Origin: Telluria sp042683405
Lineage (GTDB): Bacteria > Pseudomonadota > Gammaproteobacteria > Burkholderiales > Burkholderiaceae_D
Direction: 5' to 3'
Length of the DNA stretch: 64,000 nucleotides
Assembly (NCBI RefSeq): GCF_042683405.1
Contig: NZ_JBHUJS010000002.1
Location: 248,001-312,000, forward strand
Numbering within the stretch: position 1 is the first letter of the stretch; each line of letters opens with the position of its first letter. Shown here in pieces: positions 1-7,851 of the stretch. The notes beneath the pieces are model-generated. The model was not told the DNA's origin. It made no database searches and saw only the letters and a program-made list of their open reading frames with translations. The position numbers and the translations under genes are program-made.

Positions 1-2468
1 TAGCGGTCCACCGCATCCAGGCTCCACACCATGTTGGCCAGGTGGCCGTCGGCCTCCAGGATGGTCAGCGACTGCTCGTAGTGGAACGCGTTGAAGTCGC
101 CCGCGACCACGATGTTCGCGTTCGCGTCCAGCGCCATTTCGCCGCGCACGAAGTCGCGGATCGCGGTGGTCTGGTCGAGCCGGCGGTCGTCGCCGTTGTT
201 CAGCGGCGGCTGGTGCACGCCGAACAGTTCGTCGCTGCCCAGGCGCGAGTAGTTGTGCACGCCCACGAAGGTGACTTCTTCGCCGTGGAACATGAAGTCC
301 GCGACGATCGGTTTGCGGCTGTTGCGGTAGCCGTCGCCGTCGGCCGGCGTGGTATCGGAAATCTGGCGCACGCTGCCCGCCACGTAGTCGACGCGCTCCG
401 GGTTGTACAGGATCGCGTTGCGGATGTTCCCGTTCGATTCGCCGCCGTTGGCGTTCTCCGCGATCGGGTCGATCACCACCCACGCGTAGCGCGGGCCGCC
501 TGCGGCAACGATCGCATCGACCAGCATGCCAAGCGTGACGTCGGAGGCCAGTACGCCCTTGCCGGTGCCGTTGTTATCCTGGATCTCTTCCACACCCAGG
601 ATGTCCGGTGCGTTCAGGTTGATGGCGATGTCGCGTCCGAGCGCTGCGAACTTCGCCGCGTCGTCGGTAGGCGACAGGTTCTCGACGTTGTAGGCGCCCA
701 CGGTGAGGTGCGCGTCGCCCCCTTCCAGCGTGGTGACGTCGCGCGAGATCGGGGTGCTCACCGGCGCGGCCGGGGCCACGGTCGGCACCAGTTCCCACAG
801 GCCGCCGTAGTAATGCATGATGCCTTCGACGTCGCCCAGTTTATCGCCGGGGACGTAGTTGCCCGCGCCCTCGGGATTCACGCCCAGGTCGTTGTAGATC
901 TGGAAGCGCTCGGGATTGCGGTCGCCCAGGCCGCTGGTGATGGCGCCGCGGTCGTTGGTGCCGGTCGCGTTCGCGCCGCTGTCGGTCATCACGAAGGTGG
1001 CGTTCTGGTAGGTGCTGCTCAGCGCCTGCACGTCCTTGGCCACCACGAGCATGCCTTCCAGCGATTCGTAGAAGTCGATCGCATCCGTCTCCGGGTTGAA
1101 GACGCTGAAGTTGTCGCTGTCGACGATTTCGGTCGGCGACAGGCGGCCGCCGGCGCCCAGGATGGTCGCGGCCACCGTGTTCCCGCTTGAGAGCACCGTC
1201 AGGTTCTCGACATGCGTCAGTTCGGTGACGGTCAGGTTGTTGGCATCGTTGCCGCGGTACTCCTCGACCAGGCCCTGCATCTCGACCATGTCGCCAACCT
1301 GCACGGCCGCGGTCGAGAACACGAAAATGGCATCGGAGGTGGCCAGGTTGCCATCGCCTTCCGGATCCTGGATCCAGAAGCCCTTGGTGCCGGTGGTGTC
1401 GATGGCGGTGACCACGCCGCGCGTGTTCACCAGCTTGCCGTTGTACGCCGAGGTGTGGCCCGCGCCCTGGATCTCGAAGATGCGGGTCATCGCATCGATG
1501 GTCTTGAAGTCGATCGGGTCGCCGCCCGTGCCAGCATACGGGTTGCCGGCGCTGTCGAGCAGCGCGCCGGCGTCCACGCTCATGTGGTACGTGGTGCCGA
1601 GCTTGAGGTTCTCGGCCGGGTTGATGATCACGCGCTGGCCGCTGAAGCTCACCTGGGTGGCGTCGTTCACGTCGATCACGCGCACGTCGCCATTGCCGTC
1701 GTCGAGGGTGATGCTGCCGCTGCCCGCCTTCATCAGTTCATTGAAGGCCAGCTGCAGGTCGGCTCCCGGCGCCACGGCGAAGGCGTCGTCGGCCGGAATG
1801 CTGGAGGACAGTTCCGGCGCGGTGGTGTCGACCCCAGCCGATTCGCTGGTCACCGAGATGTTGTCCACGCCAATCCATTCGTCGCTGCCAACGGCATCGG
1901 CGGTGATGATGCGGATCTCGACCTGCGACTGGTTGTTGACGGCCGCCGGCAGCGTCAGTTCGAGGTGGTGCGTCAGCGTCGCCTGGCTCGGGCCGCCGGA
2001 AGCATCGGCCACGTAGCCGCCTTCCACCACGGTCCAGTCGCCGGTGCCGCCCACGCGGTACTGCACCGAGACGCGCTGGATCGAGTTGTCCGCGCTGCCG
2101 TCGATGTCGCGCAAGTCGACCGAGAAGGTCAGGTTCTGGCGGCCGCTGGCATCCAGGAACAGCACCAGGTGCGGCGCCTGCGCGGTGCCGGAGCCCTGCA
2201 GCGCCACCACCGGATCGGCCAGGTGGAATTCGGTCACGCCACCGCTGGTGTAGGTGTTGGGATTGGACTGGTTGGCATTGACGTTGACGACGCGGGTGCC
2301 GTCGCCCAGCACGGTGGCCGGATCCTTGCCCGAGTTCGCGAGCTGGTCGCCGCGGTAGCCCATGATGCTCGGGACACCGCTCCAGTCATGGTTTGTCGAG
2401 ATCAGGCTGGTGTCGCTCCAGTCCTGGAAAAAATTACCGTTTGCCAGCTTGTGAAAGACCATCGACAT
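1..2468 (-). CDS. ExeM/NucH-family extracellular endonuclease (3' end outside window)
   Basis: The minus strand is open without a stop from the ATG at 2468 to the window edge, giving 822 codons of a larger protein. An Ig-like (SwmA/Big_5 type) domain starts near residue 216 (DTTAPELSSSIPADDA). An OB-like nuclease-associated domain follows (near 330-440, GFWIQDPEGDG). From about residue 585 comes an endonuclease/exonuclease/phosphatase domain with YNVENL, ILGVEEIQDN, HNYSRLGSDE and AGDFNAF, the DNase-I-like metal-binding and catalytic motifs. This order is that of ExeM/NucH secreted nucleases. There is no Sec signal peptide. The N-terminus (NFFQDWSDTSLI, DWSGVPSIMGYRGD) resembles N-termini of type-I-secreted repeat proteins, so C-terminal secretion is inferred. 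An AGGAG lies 8 nt before the ATG; a second ATG two codons on is possible. Confidence 0.85.
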   Translation of the reverse strand, partial: MSMVFHKLANGNFFQDWSDTSLISTNHDWSGVPSIMGYRGDQLANSGKDPATVLGDGTRVVNVNANQSNPNTYTSGGVTEFHLADPVVALQGSGTAQAPHLVLFLDASGRQNLTFSVDLRDIDGSADNSIQRVSVQYRVGGTGDWTVVEGGYVADASGGPSQATLTHHLELTLPAAVNNQSQVEIRIITADAVGSDEWIGVDNISVTSESAGVDTTAPELSSSIPADDAFAVAPGADLQLAFNELMKAGSGSITLDDGNGDVRVIDVNDATQVSFSGQRVIINPAENLKLGTTYHMSVDAGALLDSAGNPYAGTGGDPIDFKTIDAMTRIFEIQGAGHTSAYNGKLVNTRGVVTAIDTTGTKGFWIQDPEGDGNLATSDAIFVFSTAAVQVGDMVEMQGLVEEYRGNDANNLTVTELTHVENLTVLSSGNTVAATILGAGGRLSPTEIVDSDNFSVFNPETDAIDFYESLEGMLVVAKDVQALSSTYQNATFVMTDSGANATGTNDRGAITSGLGDRNPERFQIYNDLGVNPEGAGNYVPGDKLGDVEGIMHYYGGLWELVPTVAPAAPVSTPISRDVTTLEGGDAHLTVGAYNVENLSPTDDAAKFAALGRDIAINLNAPDILGVEEIQDNNGTGKGVLASDVTLGMLVDAIVAAGGPRYAWVVIDPIAENANGGESNGNIRNAILYNPERVDYVAGSVRQISDTTPADGDGYRNSRKPIVADFMFHGEEVTFVGVHNYSRLGSDELFGVHQPPLNNGDDRRLDQTTAIRDFVRGEMALDANANIVVAGDFNAFHYEQSLTILEADGHLANMVWSLDAVDR

Positions 2469-2541
2469 GCCACGTTCTCCTGTTGTCCGCGCCCGCGGGC
2501 GACTGTTATCAATATCGGCGTCTGCCGCGCCGATCGAATTG

Positions 2542-2547
2542 ATTATA
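2542..2547 (-). promoter_or_regulatory. Putative -10 box of the ExeM-like nuclease gene
   Basis: On the minus strand a perfect TATAAT lies about 75 nt upstream of the nuclease ATG, in the only AT-rich stretch of the gap 2469-2656. No good -35 hexamer is visible at 16-18 nt, so an activator or another sigma factor may be needed. This is inference from a hexamer match. Confidence 0.4.
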
Positions 2548-2617
2548 CAAAACAGTTGCTACAGGAATATGGCAAAAACTTGGCTGTTCGTTATTAGCCA
2601 CAACGAACGTATTGACA

Positions 2618-2642
2618 GGGCCGGCGGCGCATCCGCCGGCCC
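2618..2642 (-). terminator. Stem-loop after glnB
   Basis: A perfect 10-bp GC stem (GGGCCGGCGG pairing with CCGCCGGCCC) with a 5-nt loop lies 14 nt past the glnB stop codon. It lacks a T-run on the minus strand, so it may be a weak or Rho-assisted terminator or an mRNA 3'-end stabiliser. Confidence 0.5.
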
Positions 2643-2656
2643 GGAGGGAGAGGAAC

Positions 2657-2995
2657 TTAGACGGCGTCGGGACCGGTTTCGCCGGTGCGGATGCGGATCA
2701 CCTGCTCGATGTTCTGCACGAAGATCTTGCCGTCCCCGATCTTGCCGGTGCGCGCCGCCTTGATGATGGCGTCCACGACCGAGTCGGCCATCGCATCGTC
2801 CACCACCACCTCGATCTTGATCTTGGGGAGGAAGTCGACAACGTACTCGGCGCCCCGGTACAGCTCGGTGTGACCCTTCTGGCGGCCGAACCCCTTCACT
2901 TCGGTGACGGTCAGGCCGGTCACGTTCACGTCGGCCAGCGCTTCTCGCACTTCGTCCAGCTTGAACGGTTTGATGACGCAGGTGATCTGTTTCAT
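2657..2995 (-). CDS. glnB: P-II nitrogen regulatory protein
   Basis: This is a 112-aa P-II signal protein, the usual family length. It has the N-terminal IKPFKLDEVREAL, the T-loop GFGRQKGHTELYRGAEY with the uridylylated tyrosine at residue 51, and the ATP-binding TGKIGDGKIFV followed by VIRIRTGE. The trimer senses 2-oxoglutarate, ATP/ADP and glutamine status (through GlnD uridylylation) and controls partners such as GlnE, NtrB and AmtB. Its ATG overlaps the nadE stop in an ATGA junction, so translation is probably coupled to nadE. There is no amtB beside it, which favours the GlnB over the GlnK label, although the sequence alone does not separate them. Confidence 0.95.
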   Translation of the reverse strand: MKQITCVIKPFKLDEVREALADVNVTGLTVTEVKGFGRQKGHTELYRGAEYVVDFLPKIKIEVVVDDAMADSVVDAIIKAARTGKIGDGKIFVQNIEQVIRIRTGETGPDAV

Positions 2996-5067
2996 TGCTT
3001 GTCTCCGGTTTGGTTGATCGCGATATCTGGAATCCGGTCGAGGTCGCGCAGCCACACGGTGGCTTCCGAGTCGCTCGGGGCGCGCCAGTCGCCGCGCGGC
3101 GACAGCGAGCCGCCGGTGCCGACCTTCGGTCCGTTCGGCACGCAGGAACGCTTGAACTGGCTGCCGCGGAAGAAGCGCGAGACGAAGATGCGCAGCACGC
3201 GCTTGATCTCCGCCAGCGTGTACTGGTTGCGCGAGACGTGCGCGCCGTGCGGCCAGTCGCCCTTGCCGCTGTCGTGCCAGGCGCTCCAGGACAGGAATGC
3301 GACCTTCGACGGCGCAAAGCCGTAGCGCAGGATGTAGAAGAGGTTGAAGTCCTGCAGCTCGTACGGCCCGATCACGCTTTCGGTGGACTGCTCCGGCTGT
3401 CCGCCGGCGCTGCCCGGCACCAGCTCCGGGCTGATGTTGGTGGACAGGACTTCTTCCAGCACCTGCGAGCCGCCGGTGCCCATGGCGCCCGTTTCGGCCA
3501 CCCAGCGCACCAGGTGCGCGATCAGCGTCTTGGGCACGCTGGCGTTGACGTTGTAGTGGGACATATGGTCGCCCACGCCATACGTGCACCAGCCCAGCGC
3601 CAGCTCGCTCAGGTCCCCGGTGCCGGCCACCAGCGCGTTGTGGCGGTTCGCCAGGCGGAACAGGTGGCTGGTGCGCTCGCCCGCCTGCACGTTCTCGAAC
3701 GTGACGTCGAAGACCGGCTGGCCATCGGCGTACGGGTGGCCGATATCCTTGAGCATCTGCTCGCAGCTCGGACGGATGTCGATTTCGTGCGCGCTGCAGC
3801 CCACCACTTCCATCAGCCTGCGCGCCTGCGCCAGCGTGCGTTCGCTGGTCGCGAAGCCCGGCATCGTGTACGCGAGGATGTTGGTGCGCGGCAGTCCCAG
3901 GCGGTCCATCACTTTCGCGCACACCAGCAGCGCGTGGGTCGAATCGAGGCCGCCGGAAATGCCGATCACGAGCTTCTGGATGCCGGACGAGCGCAGGCGC
4001 TGCTCCAGCCCCTGCACCTGGATGTTGTACACCTCGGTGCAGCGCTCATCGCGCAGCGCCGGGTTGGCCGGCACGTAGGGGAAACGCTGGACGCAGCGCG
4101 CCAGCGGCAGCTGCGCGCCCCGCTCCACCGGCACCTCGAAGCGCACCAGCGAGAACAGGGCCACTTCGTCGGCGTGGCGACGCGTGCATTGGCCGAAGGT
4201 GGACAGGCGCATGCGCTCGCGCGACAGGCGTTCCAGGTCCACGTCCGCGGAGATGAGGTGCGATCCGTTGGCAAAGCGCGGCGCCTCGGCCAGCAGCTCG
4301 CCGTTTTCGTAGATGATGGCCTGCCCGTCCCAGGCCATATCGGTGGTCGATTCGCCCAGGCCGGACGATGTATACATATAGGCGGCCAGGCAGCGCGCCG
4401 ACTGCTGCCCCACCAGCTGGTGCCGGTAGGCGGCCTTGCCAACCACCGCGTTCGATGCGGACAGGTTGACCAGCACCGTGGCCCCGGCCATCGCCGCGTA
4501 CGACGACGGCGGCACCGGCACCCAGGCGTCCTCGCAGATCTCCACGTGGAAGCGCAGGTTCTCGATGTTGGCTACTTCGAACAGCAAACCGGTGCCGAAC
4601 GGGACGCGCTGCTCCAGCAGGTCGATCTCGTTGACGGTGGCGCTGTCGGCGGCATTGAACTGGCGCGCCTCGTAGAACTCGCTGTAATTCGGCAGGAAGC
4701 TCTTCGGCACCGCACCGAGCAGCTGGCCGCCGGCGACCACCACCGCGCAGTTATATAACAGGTGCTCGACCCGCAGCGGCAGGCCCACGACCAGCGCCGC
4801 CGGGATGTCGTTCGATGCCTCGACGATCTCCGCCAGCGCGGCCAGGCACCCGTCCAGCAGCGCGCGCTGGTGGAACAGGTCGTCGCAGGTGTAGGCCGAC
4901 AGGCCGAGCTCCGGGAACGCGACCAGCACCGCGCCCCCTTGCGCCGCCTCGCGCGCCAGCCGGATGGTCTCTGCGGCGTTGAACTCGGGATCGGCGACGC
5001 GGCCCTGGGGAATGCCGACCGCCACACGGGCGAAGCCGTGCGCGTACAGGTTGAAAAATTCGTTCAT
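2992..5067 (-). CDS. nadE: Glutamine-dependent NAD+ synthetase
   Basis: This 691-aa two-domain enzyme carries out the last step of NAD synthesis: ATP-dependent amidation of nicotinate adenine dinucleotide with ammonia channelled from glutamine. The N-terminal third is a nitrilase-fold glutaminase (FPELGLSAYTCDDLF with the Glu, a Lys near PKSFLPNYSEF, and FHVEICEDAW with the catalytic Cys). The C-terminal synthetase has the PP-loop GISGGLDSTHAL and the AGTGDLSELALGWCTYGVGD segment. Length matches the long glutamine-dependent class. It is followed by glnB with a 4-nt overlap. In Azospirillum a NadE2 enzyme of this type is controlled directly by P-II, which fits this pairing. The 43-nt gap to the divergent acyltransferase must hold both promoters. 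Confidence 0.95.
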   Translation of the reverse strand: MNEFFNLYAHGFARVAVGIPQGRVADPEFNAAETIRLAREAAQGGAVLVAFPELGLSAYTCDDLFHQRALLDGCLAALAEIVEASNDIPAALVVGLPLRVEHLLYNCAVVVAGGQLLGAVPKSFLPNYSEFYEARQFNAADSATVNEIDLLEQRVPFGTGLLFEVANIENLRFHVEICEDAWVPVPPSSYAAMAGATVLVNLSASNAVVGKAAYRHQLVGQQSARCLAAYMYTSSGLGESTTDMAWDGQAIIYENGELLAEAPRFANGSHLISADVDLERLSRERMRLSTFGQCTRRHADEVALFSLVRFEVPVERGAQLPLARCVQRFPYVPANPALRDERCTEVYNIQVQGLEQRLRSSGIQKLVIGISGGLDSTHALLVCAKVMDRLGLPRTNILAYTMPGFATSERTLAQARRLMEVVGCSAHEIDIRPSCEQMLKDIGHPYADGQPVFDVTFENVQAGERTSHLFRLANRHNALVAGTGDLSELALGWCTYGVGDHMSHYNVNASVPKTLIAHLVRWVAETGAMGTGGSQVLEEVLSTNISPELVPGSAGGQPEQSTESVIGPYELQDFNLFYILRYGFAPSKVAFLSWSAWHDSGKGDWPHGAHVSRNQYTLAEIKRVLRIFVSRFFRGSQFKRSCVPNGPKVGTGGSLSPRGDWRAPSDSEATVWLRDLDRIPDIAINQTGDKQ

Positions 5068-5110
5068 CGATTTTGCGTAGAATGCATTGACGGATGCATA
5101 ACGGACAAAA

Positions 5111-6244
5111 ATGAATTATCGCACGCATATCGCTTCCTCCCTCGCCGAAGTCGGACAGGCCGCATGGGACGCGCTCGCCGCCAGCCAGGAGCGCCCGAAT
5201 CCCTTCCTGTCCTTCGCCTTCCTGCATGCGCTGCACGAATCGGGCAGCGCCTCGCGCGCCACCGGCTGGGACCCGCACTACGTCTGCCTCTACGACGGCG
5301 AGACGCTGGCGGCCGCCCTGCCGCTCTACCTCAAGTGGCACTCGTACGGCGAATACGTGTTCGACTGGGCCTGGGCCGACGCCTACCGCAGGCACGGCCT
5401 GGAGTACTACCCGAAGCTCCTGTCCGCGATCCCGTTCACGCCGGTCGCCGGCCCGCGCCTGCTGGCCCGCGACGCCCACGCGCGCGCAGCGCTCATCGAA
5501 GCGCTGCTGGCGATGCAGGATGCGCTGCAGGCCTCGTCCACCCACGTGCTCTATCCTCCGCCCGAGCACACGGCACTGCTGCAGGACGCGGGTTTCATGC
5601 TGCGCAGCGGTGTCCAGTTCCACTGGCTGAACCGCGGCTACCGCGACTTCGAGCAGTTCCTGTCCTCGCTGGACCGCAAGAAGGCCAAGAACATCCGCGC
5701 CGAGCGGCGCCGCGTGGCCGAAGCGGGAATCGAGATGCAGCGCATCCGCGGCGCCGACGCCAGCGACGAGGACTGGCGCTTCTTTCATGCCTGCTACGTC
5801 GCGACCTACCGCGCCCACCATTCGACGCCCTACCTCAACCTCGATTTCTTCCGCCGCATCGGGCGCGACATGCCGGGCAACATCCTGCTGGTGCTGGCCC
5901 GCCGCGCGGGCCGGCCGATTGCGGCATCGCTGGTCATCTACGGCAGCGATGCGTTGTATGGACGCTACTGGGGCGCGCTCGAATACGTCCCTGCCCTGCA
6001 CTTCGAGGCCGCGTATTACCAGCCGCTGGAATTCTGCATCGAGCAAGGCATCCCTGTATTCGAGGGCGGCGCCCAGGGCGAGCACAAGATGGCGCGGGGC
6101 TTCCTGCCGACCCGCACCTGGTCGGCGCACCGGCTGGCACACCCCGCCTTTGCCGATGCAGTCGAACGGTTTTTGGCGCGCGAGGCCGGCGGCATCGACA
6201 GCTATCTGGACGAACTGACCGAGCGCACCCCGTTCCGGTCCTAG
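5111..6244 (+). CDS. FemAB-like GNAT acyltransferase (DUF482/COG3146 family)
   Basis: The 377-aa protein belongs to a GNAT-fold family often labelled peptidogalycan biosynthesis protein. It resembles FemAB aminoacyl transferases, but its substrate is not established. Recognisable parts are the N-terminal PNPFLSFAFLHALHESGSA, the central FDWAWADAY, the basic stretch SSLDRKKAKNIRAERRRV, and the C-terminal IPVFEGGAQGEHKMARGF typical of the family. There is no signal peptide or membrane segment, so it should be cytoplasmic. It is divergent from nadE and followed 48 nt later by the permease gene, so the two may share a transcript. Family assignment is firm, the reaction unknown. Confidence 0.8.
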   Translation: MNYRTHIASSLAEVGQAAWDALAASQERPNPFLSFAFLHALHESGSASRATGWDPHYVCLYDGETLAAALPLYLKWHSYGEYVFDWAWADAYRRHGLEYYPKLLSAIPFTPVAGPRLLARDAHARAALIEALLAMQDALQASSTHVLYPPPEHTALLQDAGFMLRSGVQFHWLNRGYRDFEQFLSSLDRKKAKNIRAERRRVAEAGIEMQRIRGADASDEDWRFFHACYVATYRAHHSTPYLNLDFFRRIGRDMPGNILLVLARRAGRPIAASLVIYGSDALYGRYWGALEYVPALHFEAAYYQPLEFCIEQGIPVFEGGAQGEHKMARGFLPTRTWSAHRLAHPAFADAVERFLAREAGGIDSYLDELTERTPFRS

Positions 6245-6292
6245 TGCCGAACCTGTATAGTCGCGGATATTCATAAAACAAGGGGGAAAGCG

Positions 6293-7588
6293 GTGCTCGA
6301 ACGATTCTTCAAGCTGAATGAAAACGGAACCAATGTGCGGACGGAGCTGCTGGCCGGCCTGACCACGTTCCTGACCATGGCCTACATCATCTTCGTCAAC
6401 CCGGCCATCCTCGGCGACGCCGGCATGCCGAAGGACGCGGTATTCGTTGCCACCTGCCTGGCCGCGGCGCTCGGCACGGCCATCATGGGCCTGTACGCCA
6501 ACTACCCGATCGCGATGGCGCCGGGCATGGGCCTGAACGCCTACTTCGCCTACGTCGTGGTGCTGGGCATGGGCGTGCCGTGGCAGACCGCGCTGGGCGC
6601 AGTGTTCATCTCCGGCGCGCTGTTCGTGCTGGTTAGCGTGGTCGGGCTGCGGGAACTGATCATCAAGGGCATTCCGCAGTCGCTGCGGATCGGCATCACG
6701 GTCGGCATCGGCCTGTTCCTGGCGCTAATCGCGCTGAAGAACGCCGGCATCGTGGTCGACAACCCGGCCACGCTGGTCGGCATCGGCGACCTGCACGCGG
6801 TTCCGGCGATCCTGGCGGTGATCGGCTTCCTGCTGATCGTCGCGCTCGATAAGCTCAAGGTGCGCGGCGCGATCCTGATCGGCATCCTGGCCGTGACGGT
6901 GCTGTCCTTCGTGTTCGGCGGGCAGGAGTTCAAGGGCGTGATGTCGCTGCCGCCGTCGCTCGACTCGACCCTGTTCAAGCTCGACATCCCTGGCGCGCTC
7001 TCGATGGGCATCATGAACGTGGTGCTGGTGTTCTTCCTGGTCGAGCTGTTCGACGCGACCGGCACGCTGATGGGCGTGGCGCGCCGCGCCGGCCTGCTCG
7101 TGCCAGGCAAGATGGAACAGATGAACAAGGCGCTGCTGGCCGACAGTACCGCGATCGTGGCCGGCTCCGTGCTGGGTACATCCAGCACCACCGCCTACAT
7201 CGAAAGCGCCTCGGGCGTGCAGGCGGGCGGACGCACCGGCCTGACCGCGATCGCGGTGGCCGTGCTGTTCCTGGCCTGCCTGTTCTTCGCGCCGCTGGCA
7301 GGCGCGGTGCCGGCCTACGCGACCGCTCCGGCGCTGCTGTTCGTGGCCTGCCTGATGCTGAGCGACCTGGCGCAGGTGGACTGGGAAGACACCACTGAAA
7401 GCGTGCCTGCGGCGATCTGCGCCCTGATGATGCCGTTCACGTACTCGATCGCCCAGGGCATCGCCTTCGGCTTCGTCGCCTACGCCGCGCTCAAGCTCCT
7501 GAGCGGCAAGGCGCGTGGCGTGGCGATCGTCACCTGGGTCATCGCGGCGATCTTCCTGTTCCGCTTCATCTACCTCGGCGCCGCCTGA
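6293..7588 (+). CDS. NCS2 (AzgA/COG2252) family purine permease
   Basis: The 431-aa inner-membrane protein has about 12-14 hydrophobic segments. It carries the AzgA-type hallmarks: TELLAGLTTFLTMAYIIFVNP at the N-terminus, APGMGLNAYFAY in TM3, VELFDATGTLMGVA in TM8 and ADSTAIVAGSVLGTSSTTAYIESASG in TM10. E. coli relatives (AdeP, AdeQ, GhxP, GhxQ) are proton symporters for adenine or for guanine and hypoxanthine; which purine applies here cannot be told from the sequence. The start is GTG at 6293, supported by an AGGGGGA Shine-Dalgarno 5 nt upstream. No purine-catabolic genes are nearby. Confidence 0.88.
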   Translation: MLERFFKLNENGTNVRTELLAGLTTFLTMAYIIFVNPAILGDAGMPKDAVFVATCLAAALGTAIMGLYANYPIAMAPGMGLNAYFAYVVVLGMGVPWQTALGAVFISGALFVLVSVVGLRELIIKGIPQSLRIGITVGIGLFLALIALKNAGIVVDNPATLVGIGDLHAVPAILAVIGFLLIVALDKLKVRGAILIGILAVTVLSFVFGGQEFKGVMSLPPSLDSTLFKLDIPGALSMGIMNVVLVFFLVELFDATGTLMGVARRAGLLVPGKMEQMNKALLADSTAIVAGSVLGTSSTTAYIESASGVQAGGRTGLTAIAVAVLFLACLFFAPLAGAVPAYATAPALLFVACLMLSDLAQVDWEDTTESVPAAICALMMPFTYSIAQGIAFGFVAYAALKLLSGKARGVAIVTWVIAAIFLFRFIYLGAA

Positions 7589-7731
7589 ACACGGCCCACT
7601 GTCCGCACCGGACGTCTCACCTCCTCCCGGCCGGCTGATCGCGCACGGCGACGCCGGCCGGCGGCCGCGCCGGGGTTTCTGCACCTGACCCGCCGGCCCG
7701 GTGGCTTGCATCCCGGCCAGCCCGAACTGGA

Positions 7732-7747
7732 TGTGCATTTCTGCACA
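7732..7747. promoter_or_regulatory. Operator-like inverted repeat 1 (TonB receptor promoter)
   Basis: TGTGCATTTCTGCACA has 6-bp arms TGTGCA/TGCACA around 4 nt and lies 104 bp before the TonB receptor ATG. Near-identical 16-mers occur at 11200 and 12808, each exactly 60 bp before a -10-like hexamer. I infer the binding site of the LysR regulator encoded at 10264-11199; this is not demonstrated. Confidence 0.65.
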
Positions 7748-7790
7748 ACAGGGGTGCGTGTTGTTATCTATTCATCCAAACTCAACCAAG

Positions 7791-7808
7791 GCACACTGCT
7801 GAGCATGC
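7791..7808 (+). promoter_or_regulatory. Conserved promoter block before TonB receptor
   Basis: GCACACTGCTGAGCATGC matches the block at 12867-12884 in 16 of 18 positions, and each starts 59 bp after the first base of its operator-like repeat. The embedded CACACT occupies the place expected for a -10 element if the operator is centred near -65. Conservation between two otherwise unrelated upstream regions suggests function; which part is the -10 is inference. Confidence 0.5.
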
Positions 7809-7851
7809 GAGCCTGAACGCACGCCGCTATCCAAAAATAGGGAGACACGCA

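Noticed and set aside
42..2597. Long open frames on the plus strand (42-1190, 1096-2016, 1212-2597)
   Set aside because: They are antisense to the nuclease gene, whose minus-strand frame shows clear domain motifs; high GC keeps the opposite frames open. Their translations are His/Val/Arg-rich and without motifs.
2657..3922. A 421-aa protein fusing an Arg-rich N-terminus to P-II
   Set aside because: The upstream part is the wrong frame of nadE; P-II begins at the ATG 2995 with a normal N-terminus and ATGA overlap.
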